A stretch of 55,157 nucleotides of DNA from Actinomycetes bacterium (lineage in GTDB: Bacteria > Actinomycetota > Actinomycetes > Propionibacteriales > Propionibacteriaceae), in assembly GCA_023460935.1 (NCBI GenBank), contig JAEWOI010000001.1:1-55157 (forward strand). The letters are read 5' to 3'. The first letter of the stretch is position 1, and the number at the start of each line of letters is the position of its first letter. Below, one piece after another: positions 26,453-34,397 of this stretch. The notes below the pieces were generated by a model that had not been told where the DNA came from, ran no database searches, and worked only from the letters and a program-made list of their open reading frames with translations. The position numbers and the translations under genes were made by a program.

Positions 26453-29400
26453 TCAGCCGGCCGTGGCCTGCCGCCACGGCCCGGTCGTGGCCGTGGTGCC
26501 ATCGAGGGTGAAGGTGACGCGGTACTCGTAGCGCTCGCCCGGTGCGAACGAGCAGGTGCCGTCGCCGAGCGATATCGCGCCGCTGCGGCAGCGCACGTCG
26601 CCGGCCGTCGCCTGGGGCGAGGCGTAGCTGCGGCCGTCCTCGGCCCCGCCGATGCCGAGCTTCCCGCTGGCCGACGAGCCCCAGCAGTACGCCTCCCCAC
26701 CGCTGACGAGGCAGGAGTGGCTGCCGCCGGCGGAGAGCGAGTCGACCTCGGCGCCGTCCAGGGCACCGGCCACCGCGACCCTCGCAGCGAGGGGTGCCGA
26801 ACCGGAGGTGGCCCCGTTGCCCAGGCGCCCGTCGGCTGCCGAGCCCCAGCAGAAGGCTGCGTCCCCTGCAATGGCGCAGGTGTGCGTGGCGCCGGCCGAG
26901 ATCGAGGTCACGCCGGTGAGGTTGCCGCCGGCGGTCACCACCCGGACGGGGGTGTCGGTGTTACCCAAGGTGCTGCTGTTGCCGAGCTGCCCGGACGAAT
27001 CGAGACCCCAGCACCAGGCCCCCTCACCCTTGACCGCGCAGGTGTGGGCCGTACCCGCGCTGATCGCGCTCAGGCCGGAGTTCGTCATGCTGCCGTTGCT
27101 GACCTTGGCCGCCGAGGAGGTCTGGCTGGAGCTGTCGTTGCCGAGCTGGCCGCTGGAGCCGAGGCCCCAGCAGAACCCGACGCCACCGCTGACCACGCAG
27201 CTGTGGGAGCCGCCGGCGGCCACGTCGGACACTGTGCCGTTGGTGAACACCGGCACCCAGTTGCCCAGGCAGGCACCGAAGAAGGGGATCCCGTTGCAGC
27301 GTTCCGAGTCGGCGACCTTCTGCGGGGCGCGGACGTCGGTGGTGCTGCTGCCCCCGTTGCCGAGCTGCTGGCGCTCGTTCTCGCCCCAGCAGTAGACGTC
27401 GCCCGCGGTCACCCCGCAGGTGTGCTTGTCCCCTGCGGAGACCGCGGTGACGCCGTCGGCGACCTTCTGGGCATCGAGCCGCCTGCTGTCGCTTGAGTTC
27501 AGGCCGAGCTGGCCGGAGGTGTTGTCGCCCCAGCAGTACAGGGCCTGGCCGTCGGTGAGCGCGCAGGTGTGTTTGCCGCCAGCGGTGACCTCGGTTACCT
27601 GCGTGCCGGACGGCAGCCCGATGACCGCAACGGGCAGGGCCTGGGCTGTGGTGTTGCCGTTGCCGAGTTGCCCCTGGTCGTTGAGTCCCCAGCAGTAGAG
27701 CTTGCCATCGAGGATCCCGCAGGAGTGTGCGGTGCCGGCGGCCACCTTGGTGAAGTCCTTGGTCGGTGCGAAGCCGCCGCGGTCGGTCCAGCTGGTGTCC
27801 GGCGTCACCGCGACCGTGCGGGCGTTCTCACCGCTCGTGGTGCGCCGCTCGACGGTGTACTCGACGTAGGACTTCCCGGGCTCGCTGGCCTCTGCCCAGT
27901 CGAGCTTGATCCCGCCCGCCACCGGGGTGCCGTCGGCGGGCAGGCCCGGCCTGGTGCTCGTGGTGGTCTGGACCCACGCGCTGTAGGGAGCGTTCCAGGC
28001 GCCGATGGAGTAGCGCAGCCGGAAGTAGTACGACCTGTCCTGGACCAGCGAGCAGGTGCTGTCGGACAGGCGCACCGAACCCTCCGGGCAGGCGCCGCCG
28101 CCAGCCACCACGTCGGCGGGGGTCTGGTTGGCTGAGGTCGCGTTGTCACCGAGCTGGTAGCTGCCGCCGAGACCCCAGCAGGCCACCGGGATGCCGTTGC
28201 CGCCCGCGCAGCCGAAGCTGCTGCCAAGGCTCACCGTGGTCACGCTGCGCCCGCTGAGCGAGCCGCTCACCGCCACCGGCGAGGACTGGTTGCCGGTGAC
28301 GCCGTTGCCGAGCCCGTAGTTGGCCCCGGCCCCCCAGCAGTAGACCTTCCCGCCGTTGACGGCGCAGTTCGCGGCTGGGCCACTGGCCACCGCTGTGGTG
28401 CCCGTGCCCAGCCCGCTGACCGGTACCGGCGTCGCGGAAGTGGCCACCGCGCCGTTGCCGAGCTGGCCGGAGGTGCCGAGCCCCCAGCAGAACGCGCGCC
28501 CGTCCGCCACCGCGCAGGAGTGGTTGCCTCCGGCGGAGATCGCGGACACCGCGCGCCCCATCAGGTGCGCGGAGGTGTCCACCGCCACCGGCACGACGCG
28601 CTGGGTCGAGGTGCCGTCGCCGAGCTGGCCTGAGCTGTTTGCGCCCCAGCAGAACGCGCGGCCGTCCGCGACGGCGCAGGAGTGGTTGCCCCCGGCGGAG
28701 ACACTGCTCACCGTGCGACCCTGCAGCGCGCTGCTGGCGTTGACCGCCACCGGCGCCGGAGCATGGTGGGAGGTGGTGCCGCCGTCGCCCAGCTGCCCGT
28801 TGCCGCCGGCGCCCCAGCAGTAGGCCTTGCCGCCGGTGACGGCGCACGCGTGCGCCGTGCCGGCCGAGATGCTGGTCACCTGGGTGAGGCCGGCGACCGA
28901 TAGCGGGGTGAACTGGTTGGGCTGGCCGGAGATGCCGATCTGGCCGCTGTCGTTCTTGCCCCAGCAGTAAGCCTTGCCGCCTGCGACGGCGCAGGTGAAG
29001 TCGGTGCCGGCGGTGATGGCTGTGACCGTCCGCCCGGCCAGGTCCCCTCCGGTGACGGCCTTGGGCGTGCGCGCCACGGTGGAGTCGCTGCCGGCGCCGA
29101 GGCCGAGACCGCCGCCAGTGCTCGTTCCCCAGCAGTAGACCACTCCGCGAGCGATGCCGCAGGCGTGGGTGGCACCCGCCGCCACGGCGGTGAACTGCAG
29201 GGGCTTGCTTGTGGGGCTGGCGCCGGCCACGGCCTGGGTGAAGCTGGTGCCGGTGCCGGTGGTCGCAACCTGACCGGCGCCACTGCCAGTGGTGGACCAT
29301 TCGAGCTGGTACTGCGGCGTGGCCCAGCGCCGGGTGGGCTCCGAGCTCGCCCAGTCGGCGGTGACGGTGCTGGCGGTGGCATCCAGTTCGGGCGCGATCG

Positions 29401-29578
29401 GGTCAAGGGTGGCCGCGGTGAACGTCGCCCGGGTGACCTCCGCGTCGGTGTAGCTGGCCAGGGTGGCCTGCTGCTGCCAGACCAGGCTCAGCGCAGCGAC
29501 CAGGCCCACGGCGAGCAGCCCGATCCGCCGGCTGCCGACCCTGCGGGGCACCGGGAGGTAGCGCAGACCCCTCCTCAC
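26453..29578 (-). CDS. Exported RCC1-repeat protein with two propellers inserted in FN3 domains
   Basis: 1041 residues. A hydrophobic segment (18-34) and the motif ATLASYTDAEV..ATFT form a SipW-type export signal. There are fourteen RCC1 repeats, each AG..H.C....G..YCWG....GQLG. Seven lie at about 128-490 and seven at about 609-985, each set enough for one seven-bladed propeller. The Cys pair in nearly every repeat suggests disulfides. Around each set are split fibronectin type III pieces: 60-120 with 511-540, and 545-606 with 1013-1040. The second piece is preceded each time by CxxGxxxLxDxTCS (497-510, 997-1010). It has no sorting signal. GTG 29578 overlaps the sipW stop; the ORF continues to 30082 in the sipW shadow. 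Function unknown; surface adhesion or matrix is inferred. Confidence 0.85.
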   Translation of the reverse strand: MRRGLRYLPVPRRVGSRRIGLLAVGLVAALSLVWQQQATLASYTDAEVTRATFTAATLDPIAPELDATASTVTADWASSEPTRRWATPQYQLEWSTTGSGAGQVATTGTGTSFTQAVAGASPTSKPLQFTAVAAGATHACGIARGVVYCWGTSTGGGLGLGAGSDSTVARTPKAVTGGDLAGRTVTAITAGTDFTCAVAGGKAYCWGKNDSGQIGISGQPNQFTPLSVAGLTQVTSISAGTAHACAVTGGKAYCWGAGGNGQLGDGGTTSHHAPAPVAVNASSALQGRTVSSVSAGGNHSCAVADGRAFCWGANSSGQLGDGTSTQRVVPVAVDTSAHLMGRAVSAISAGGNHSCAVADGRAFCWGLGTSGQLGNGAVATSATPVPVSGLGTGTTAVASGPAANCAVNGGKVYCWGAGANYGLGNGVTGNQSSPVAVSGSLSGRSVTTVSLGSSFGCAGGNGIPVACWGLGGSYQLGDNATSANQTPADVVAGGGACPEGSVRLSDSTCSLVQDRSYYFRLRYSIGAWNAPYSAWVQTTTSTRPGLPADGTPVAGGIKLDWAEASEPGKSYVEYTVERRTTSGENARTVAVTPDTSWTDRGGFAPTKDFTKVAAGTAHSCGILDGKLYCWGLNDQGQLGNGNTTAQALPVAVIGLPSGTQVTEVTAGGKHTCALTDGQALYCWGDNTSGQLGLNSSDSRRLDAQKVADGVTAVSAGDKHTCGVTAGDVYCWGENERQQLGNGGSSTTDVRAPQKVADSERCNGIPFFGACLGNWVPVFTNGTVSDVAAGGSHSCVVSGGVGFCWGLGSSGQLGNDSSSQTSSAAKVSNGSMTNSGLSAISAGTAHTCAVKGEGAWCWGLDSSGQLGNSSTLGNTDTPVRVVTAGGNLTGVTSISAGATHTCAIAGDAAFCWGSAADGRLGNGATSGSAPLAARVAVAGALDGAEVDSLSAGGSHSCLVSGGEAYCWGSSASGKLGIGGAEDGRSYASPQATAGDVRCRSGAISLGDGTCSFAPGERYEYRVTFTLDGTTATTGPWRQATAG

Positions 29579-30810
29579 CGCGCTACCTCCCGGCCGGTGT
29601 CCCGCCGGCGCCCGCCGGCGAGCCGGGCCACCACCAGCCCGGTACCGATTGAGGCCCCCCCCAGGGCCAGGGTCTGGAGCACGCCGCCGGCACCGGTGTC
29701 GGCGAGCTTGCCTCCGTTGCCGCCGTCGGAGCCTGCGCTCACCAGCTCGCCGCCGCCCCAGGCGGCGAGCCGCAGGGTCGCCTTCACGTCCGCTTCGTGC
29801 CGGTTCAGAGTGGCCCGAACCTGCACCCACACCGGCGTGCCGGCGTCGGTGGTCGCGAACTCCCTGGTGCCCTCCCTGGTCAATGGCACGAACGCCTGGT
29901 CCAACGGGGCGTCGACGACCCAGGCCTCCGCGGCACCGGCGCAGTCCTGGCCAACCCAGCGCTGCGGGCAGGCGAGCACGTCGACGTCGATGGCGTCCGC
30001 CGCCACGGCCTCTGGAGCCAGTCCGAGACCGATGTGCACCGCACCCTCCAGCTCGGCGCGGGTGGCGATGCCGACCTGCCACAGCACCGGCCGGCCGGGG
30101 ACCATGGTGGACATCGCGACCTCGTCCGACACGACCGTGAGCAGCAGGTGGCGCCCCTCCACCAGCCGGTCCACCTCGTCAGCGCGCGCCTCGGTGGCGT
30201 TCAGCAGCGGAGCGGCTGCGACGACGGCCGCCGCCGCCACGGCGGCCGCCCTTCGCGCCTGGCGGGGCCAGAACGCCCAGGTGACCAGACCCCCAGCCAC
30301 CAGGGTGAGCAGGCCCATCAGTCGCGGGTCGCGCAGGTCGGAGAAGTAGCGCGCCACGCCCGGCACGGATGCGACCACCACCCTGGCCTCGGACACCACG
30401 TAGGGCTCCGGGTCGTCGGTGTCGTTGGCGTCCCCTCGCATGGTGATCACCCGGGCCGACGTGGATCCGGCCATCGGCTGCACCCCGGTGATCCGGTGCG
30501 TGATCGGCAGGGCGTTCTGCCGCTGCACGGTGGTGACGTCCCCAACCTTCAGCTCTGCCGCCGGCACGAGCCGGACCAGGGCTGCGGAGCCGGCGGGGAT
30601 GGTCGGAGCCATTGAGCCGGTGGAGAACAGGACGATAGAGAACCCCCACAGGTGGGCGGCGACCGCAGCGAGGAGGCTCAGCAGGCCGAGACCGCCCAGC
30701 GTCCACAGCAGCAGGTCCACCAGAACGGCACGGAACCCCGGCCAGCGGCTGGCGCCGCGGGCGCGCACGGGCGCGTCCTCGACAGCCCGCCGGGCTTGGG
30801 TTCTCGCCAT
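29575..30810 (-). CDS. sipW: SipW-type signal peptidase I fused to an exported LADTG domain
   Basis: 411 residues. The peptidase part has a membrane segment (28-60), nucleophile Ser66 in FSTGSMAPTIPAG, His105 in LPITHRITG, and Asp127 in MRGDAND. This is the Ser-His dyad of ER/SipW-type enzymes, not the Ser-Lys of ordinary SPase I. A second membrane segment (163-182) is followed by RQARR, an Ala-rich stretch and EARA/DEV (207-213), which looks like an internal signal peptide. Residues ~213-350 form an exported domain with a Cys pair (281, 290). Then come LADTG (369-373), a hydrophobic stretch and RRR, a sortase signal. ATG 30810 follows GGGAGGACC; the ORF extends in frame to 30888 without a good site. 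It probably processes both neighbours. Confidence 0.85.
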   Translation of the reverse strand: MARTQARRAVEDAPVRARGASRWPGFRAVLVDLLLWTLGGLGLLSLLAAVAAHLWGFSIVLFSTGSMAPTIPAGSAALVRLVPAAELKVGDVTTVQRQNALPITHRITGVQPMAGSTSARVITMRGDANDTDDPEPYVVSEARVVVASVPGVARYFSDLRDPRLMGLLTLVAGGLVTWAFWPRQARRAAAVAAAAVVAAAPLLNATEARADEVDRLVEGRHLLLTVVSDEVAMSTMVPGRPVLWQVGIATRAELEGAVHIGLGLAPEAVAADAIDVDVLACPQRWVGQDCAGAAEAWVVDAPLDQAFVPLTREGTREFATTDAGTPVWVQVRATLNRHEADVKATLRLAAWGGGELVSAGSDGGNGGKLADTGAGGVLQTLALGGASIGTGLVVARLAGGRRRDTGREVAR

Positions 30811-30888
30811 TCGAGTGGTCCTCCCAGGTTCGCCGAGTCCCGGCCGGGCCGAGCGTGCTGCCCGGTCCGGCCGGTTCGGGGGGATCAA

Positions 30889-31503
30889 CTACTTCGAGGT
30901 CGCCTGGAACTGCCAGGTGCCGATGCCGGTCTGGCCCTGGGTCAGGCCCGAGCCGGCGGTCACCTTGAAGCAGAGGAAGGCGGTCGCGCCGGCGTCGTTC
31001 GCCGTGGTGCCCTTGTTCACCTCGAAGGTGACCGCACCGGTGGCGGCGCCGACCGCGGAGGAGGCCACCAGCGGAGTGCCGGCGGCAACCGCGGCGTCGT
31101 TGCAGGTCATCGAGGTGGTCTTGACCAGCTGGTAGGTCAGGTTGCTCACGTCGCCGGACTTCGTCGCGGTGATGGTCACGTCGGCGTTGTTGGTGGTGCC
31201 CTTGACCAGCTGGATCGCGAACGGCGCGTAGACCACGTCGTTGGGCGTCAGGTTGTCGAACGGCGCGTTGAACGCAAGGGCTGCCCCCGGGGCTGCTGCG
31301 TTGTCGGTGAAGGTGGTGCCGTTGGTGCTGCCCTGCAGGTTGAACTTGCCGGTGGTGAAGGTGGCGCTGGCGAACTCGGAATCGTTCCACGACGCCAGAG
31401 TGGCCATCGTGCCGACGCCGAGGACGAGGCCTCCAGCCAGGATCGCGGCGACCTTGCGGCCCCTCTGCCGCTTGGTCTCGGTCGGAATGGTGTTAGCGGT
31501 CAC
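30889..31503 (-). CDS. SipW-dependent exported protein, TasA/camelysin-like
   Basis: 204 residues. A twin-basic start (KRQRGRK), a hydrophobic stretch (~18-36) and ATLASWNDSEFASATFTTG form the alternate signal recognised by SipW-type peptidases. The mature part (~165 residues) is predicted all-beta and rich in Thr, Asn and Gly, with two Cys (MTCND, FLCFK), as in TasA/CalY proteins that form extracellular fibres or matrix. No sortase motif is present. GTG at 31503 has AAAGGG 8 nt upstream. It is the first gene of the SipW-RCC1 unit. Its match to TasA is by signal and layout, not by a full alignment. Confidence 0.8.
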   Translation of the reverse strand: MTANTIPTETKRQRGRKVAAILAGGLVLGVGTMATLASWNDSEFASATFTTGKFNLQGSTNGTTFTDNAAAPGAALAFNAPFDNLTPNDVVYAPFAIQLVKGTTNNADVTITATKSGDVSNLTYQLVKTTSMTCNDAAVAAGTPLVASSAVGAATGAVTFEVNKGTTANDAGATAFLCFKVTAGSGLTQGQTGIGTWQFQATSK

Positions 31504-31600
31504 TCCCGTGCCCTTTCTTGTATCCCCTAATGGACGGATGAGTAGCTACACCATATCCACCGAATGCAGTTGCACCCAGCCGGTACTGAACTCAGATGGC

Positions 31601-31620
31601 CACAACACTGCGTTGTGTTG
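31601..31620. repeat. Inverted repeat upstream of the SipW locus
   Basis: CACAAC (31601-31606) pairs with GTTGTG (31612-31617); CAACAC (31603-31608) pairs with GTGTTG (31615-31620) in an alternative register. It lies about 100 bp before the TasA-like start. Could be an operator or a leader hairpin. Confidence 0.35.
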
Positions 31621-31669
31621 ATCCGGGTTAAGCGGAGTGGCGCGCCTGTCCCGGTGGGTAAAATCCCTT

Positions 31670-31860
31670 GTCACCCGGTAGAGGGTCACCCTCTCGTGGT
31701 ACCGGTCACCCGCGCGGGGACATTAACCGAATGCAATTGGTCACCCATTTGGGGACAGCGCGCAAGAATTCTCACGGTCACCCATTGGGGTACTTGGGCG
31801 CGGTGCTTTGTCCCCCGAAAGGGGACATGGCGGCCGAAGGCCGTCCCCCGTTGTGGGGAC
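31670..31860. repeat. Array of 17-18 bp imperfect palindromes
   Basis: Five full units, GTC(A/C)CCC-N3/4-(half-site ending GGGGAC or GGGGTAC), start at 31705, 31740, 31777, 31810 and 31843; spacings are 35, 37, 33 and 33 bp. Two extra GTCACCC half-sites lie at 31670 and 31685. The array fills the gap between the pheT stop (31878) and the SipW locus. It ends about 170 bp upstream of the TasA-like start. The rest of the 31504-31877 gap holds the repeats described separately and no gene. The regular spacing suggests a cooperative operator array. Confidence 0.7.
31828..31845. repeat. Short hairpin between the last two palindromes
   Basis: GGCGGCCGAAGGCCGTC contains GGCC-GAA-GGCC and lies between the palindromes starting at 31810 and 31843. 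It sits 33-50 bp past the pheT stop and could add to a terminator region for pheST, although no T-tract follows. Confidence 0.3.
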
Positions 31861-31877
31861 AGCCGCGAGCCGGTGGG

Positions 31878-34397
31878 TCAGAACGCGCGCAGGACCGCGC
31901 CGCAACGCTGGGCAGCCAGGGCCACCGCTGCATCCCGGGCCTTGGCCGTCTCCGCCTCGGTCAGCGTGCGGTCGGGCGCCCGGAAACGAAGGGCGAACGC
32001 CAGCGACCGGTGCCCGGGCGGCACCTGGCCGCCGGTGAACACGTCGAACAGGCTGATGGACTCCAGCAGCTCCCCCGCGCCCTCGGCGAGCGCCATGCGA
32101 ACCGCCTCGGCACCGACGCCGTCCGGCACCACCACGGCCACGTCCTCCTTGGCCACCGGATGAGCCGAGACGGGCACGATCGAGCCCCGCCCGGGAGCCA
32201 GGGCCACCAGGAGGTCGAGGTCCAGTTCGACGGCCGCGGTGCGGGTCGGCAACCCGTAGGCCCTGACGACCTCCGGGTGCAGTTCGCCGGCGTGCCCGAC
32301 GAGCTGCCCCGCGCACCACAGTTCGGCACAGCGGCCGGGGTGCCAGGGCGCCGTAGCGGCCGGCCGCCGTTCGATCAGGGCACCGAGCGCGGCCGCGGCC
32401 ACGTCGGCGAACGCGAACGCCTGCTGCCAGCCCGCGGGAATCGCTTCCCCCTGCCAGCCCGGGCGTCGCCACCGGCCGCACAGCACGGCCGCCAGGTGCC
32501 TCGGCTGGCGCGGCAGCGCAGCCTCGATCGCGGCCAGCTCCGCTGCGGAGGGCCGGCCGGTCACCGGCGGGATGGGGGCAGCCACAGGCTCGTCGCGAGC
32601 GAGGAACACGCTGCCGGCCTCGAACAGGGCGAGGTCGTCGTTGCCGCGCGAGGTGTTGCGGGCCACGGCTGCGAACAGCCCGGGCAGGATCGAGGTGCGC
32701 AGGTAGGGCGCCGTCTCCGCCAGCGGGTTGGCGAGCCGGACCAGCGCCCGCCGCTGGTCAGCCGGGCCCACACCCAGGCGGTCGAGGTCTTCCGCTGCCA
32801 TGAACGGGAACGTCAGCACCTCGACGAAGCCGGCGGCGGTGAGGCTGCGGTGGATCGCCCGGCGCGACCGCTGGCCGGCGCTCAGCCCGCGTCCCACCGG
32901 AGCCGTGGGCACCACGGCCGGGATCTGGTCGAAGCCGACCTTGCGCCCAACCTCCTCGACGTAGTCGTAGGCGTCGCGCAGGTCCGGCCGCCAGGTGGGC
33001 GGCACCAGCTCGAGAACTTCCCCCGTCTCGGTCACCGCACAGCCGCTCGCGCGCAGGATCTCAACCACCCTCGCTGTGGGCACGTCCACGCCGAGGATTC
33101 GGCCCGGCAGCGCGGGGTCGAGCGAGCGTGCAGGCGGCGTCGGCACCGTACCGGCCACGGTCTCAGCTTCGGACAAGCTGCCGCCGGCGAGCTCGACCAG
33201 CAGCCGGGCGGCGAGGTGGGCAGCGCTGTAGGCCGCGGCCGGGTCGACTCCCCGGTGGAACCGCTTGGACGCCTCGGAGGGCAGGTTGTGGCGCCGCAGG
33301 GTGCGGGCGATCGTGGTCGGCTCGAAGTGTGCCGCCTCGATCACCACGTCCGTTGTGGTGGCGCGCAGCTCGGTGGAGGCACCACCCATCACCCCGGCCA
33401 GGCCGATCGGGCCGCTGTCATCTGTGATCAGCAGGTCGTCCGGGTCGAGTCCACGGTCGACGTCGTCCAGCGTCAGCAGGCGCTCGCCGGCCGTGGCCTT
33501 GCGCACCACGATCGGGCCGCGGAGCAGGCCGGCGTCGTAGGCATGCAGCGGCTGGCCGGTCTCCAGCATCACGTAGTTGGTGATGTCCACCGCGAGGCTG
33601 ATCGAGCGCATCCCGGCCAGCACCAGCCGGCGGGCCAGCCAGCGCGGCGTCGGCAGGGACGGGTCGATCCCGGTGACCGTGAGCGCGACGAACAGCGGGC
33701 AGGCCGGATCGGCCAGCTCCACCGGGTAGCCGGCAGCCAACTGCTCCGGGGTCGGCCGGTCGACCACGTCGCGGAACGGCAGGCCGAGGCTCTGCCCGGC
33801 CTCCCTGGCCAGGCCCCGGATCGATAGGCAGTAACCCATGTCGGGACTGACGTCGATGTCGAGCACGTCGTCGCGCAGGTGCAGCACCCCTGCCGGGTCG
33901 TCCCCCGGCCGCAGCCTGGTGCCGTCGTCAGCGAACTCGGGCAGCACGATGATGCCGGTGTGGTCGTGCCCGATGCCCAGTTCGTCCTCGGCACAGATCA
34001 TGCCGTCGGACAGGTGGCCGTACGTCTTGCGGGCAGCGATCGCGAACCCGCCGGCGAGCGTGGCGCCGGGCAGGGATACCACCACCAGGTCACCGACGGC
34101 GAAGTTGTGGGCTCCGCACACCACGCTGCGGCAGCCCCCGGCGAAGTCGGGGTGCGGCTGGTTGTGCTCGGCACCGACGTCCACCTGTACCCAGCGGATG
34201 GTCTTGCCGTTGGACTGCGGCTCGTCGGCGTAGGCGAGCACCCGGCCCACCACCACCGGGCCGGAGATGTCGGCGCCGACAGCCTCGACCTTCTCGACCT
34301 CGAGCCCCGCCCGGATCAGCACCTCGCCGAGTTCGAGCCCGGTCATCGAGGCTGGCAGGTCGACGTGCTGGGCGAGCCAGCTCAGGGGCGCTCTCAT
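31878..34397 (-). CDS. pheT: Phenylalanyl-tRNA synthetase beta subunit
   Basis: 839-residue beta chain of the alpha2beta2 synthetase. The N-terminal OB-fold tRNA-binding domain (GPVVVGRVLAY... VCGAHNF) is followed by the B3/B4 editing region, B5 with DAYDYVEEVGRKVGFDQIP, and a C-terminal ferredoxin-like anticodon-binding domain (VSAHPVAKEDVAVVV). ATG 34397 overlaps the pheS stop as ATGA; the ORF runs on in frame to 35048 only as a shadow of pheS. Length is usual for the family. Confidence 0.96.
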   Translation of the reverse strand: MRAPLSWLAQHVDLPASMTGLELGEVLIRAGLEVEKVEAVGADISGPVVVGRVLAYADEPQSNGKTIRWVQVDVGAEHNQPHPDFAGGCRSVVCGAHNFAVGDLVVVSLPGATLAGGFAIAARKTYGHLSDGMICAEDELGIGHDHTGIIVLPEFADDGTRLRPGDDPAGVLHLRDDVLDIDVSPDMGYCLSIRGLAREAGQSLGLPFRDVVDRPTPEQLAAGYPVELADPACPLFVALTVTGIDPSLPTPRWLARRLVLAGMRSISLAVDITNYVMLETGQPLHAYDAGLLRGPIVVRKATAGERLLTLDDVDRGLDPDDLLITDDSGPIGLAGVMGGASTELRATTTDVVIEAAHFEPTTIARTLRRHNLPSEASKRFHRGVDPAAAYSAAHLAARLLVELAGGSLSEAETVAGTVPTPPARSLDPALPGRILGVDVPTARVVEILRASGCAVTETGEVLELVPPTWRPDLRDAYDYVEEVGRKVGFDQIPAVVPTAPVGRGLSAGQRSRRAIHRSLTAAGFVEVLTFPFMAAEDLDRLGVGPADQRRALVRLANPLAETAPYLRTSILPGLFAAVARNTSRGNDDLALFEAGSVFLARDEPVAAPIPPVTGRPSAAELAAIEAALPRQPRHLAAVLCGRWRRPGWQGEAIPAGWQQAFAFADVAAAALGALIERRPAATAPWHPGRCAELWCAGQLVGHAGELHPEVVRAYGLPTRTAAVELDLDLLVALAPGRGSIVPVSAHPVAKEDVAVVVPDGVGAEAVRMALAEGAGELLESISLFDVFTGGQVPPGHRSLAFALRFRAPDRTLTEAETAKARDAAVALAAQRCGAVLRAF

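Noticed and set aside
29579..30082. Upstream extension of the RCC1 ORF to 1209 residues
   Set aside because: The extra residues are a shadow frame of the sipW gene (Arg/Gly-rich, no domain). The GTG at 29578 overlapping the sipW stop matches the coupling used elsewhere in the window.
31670..31860. CRISPR array
   Set aside because: Repeats are only 17-18 bp, imperfect and variable; spacers are 16-20 bp; no cas genes are present. It fits an operator array better.
31810..31860. Intrinsic terminator of pheST
   Set aside because: The GTCCCC/GGGGAC stems could form hairpins, but no T-tract follows and identical spacing continues for three more units away from pheT, so termination is at most a side role.
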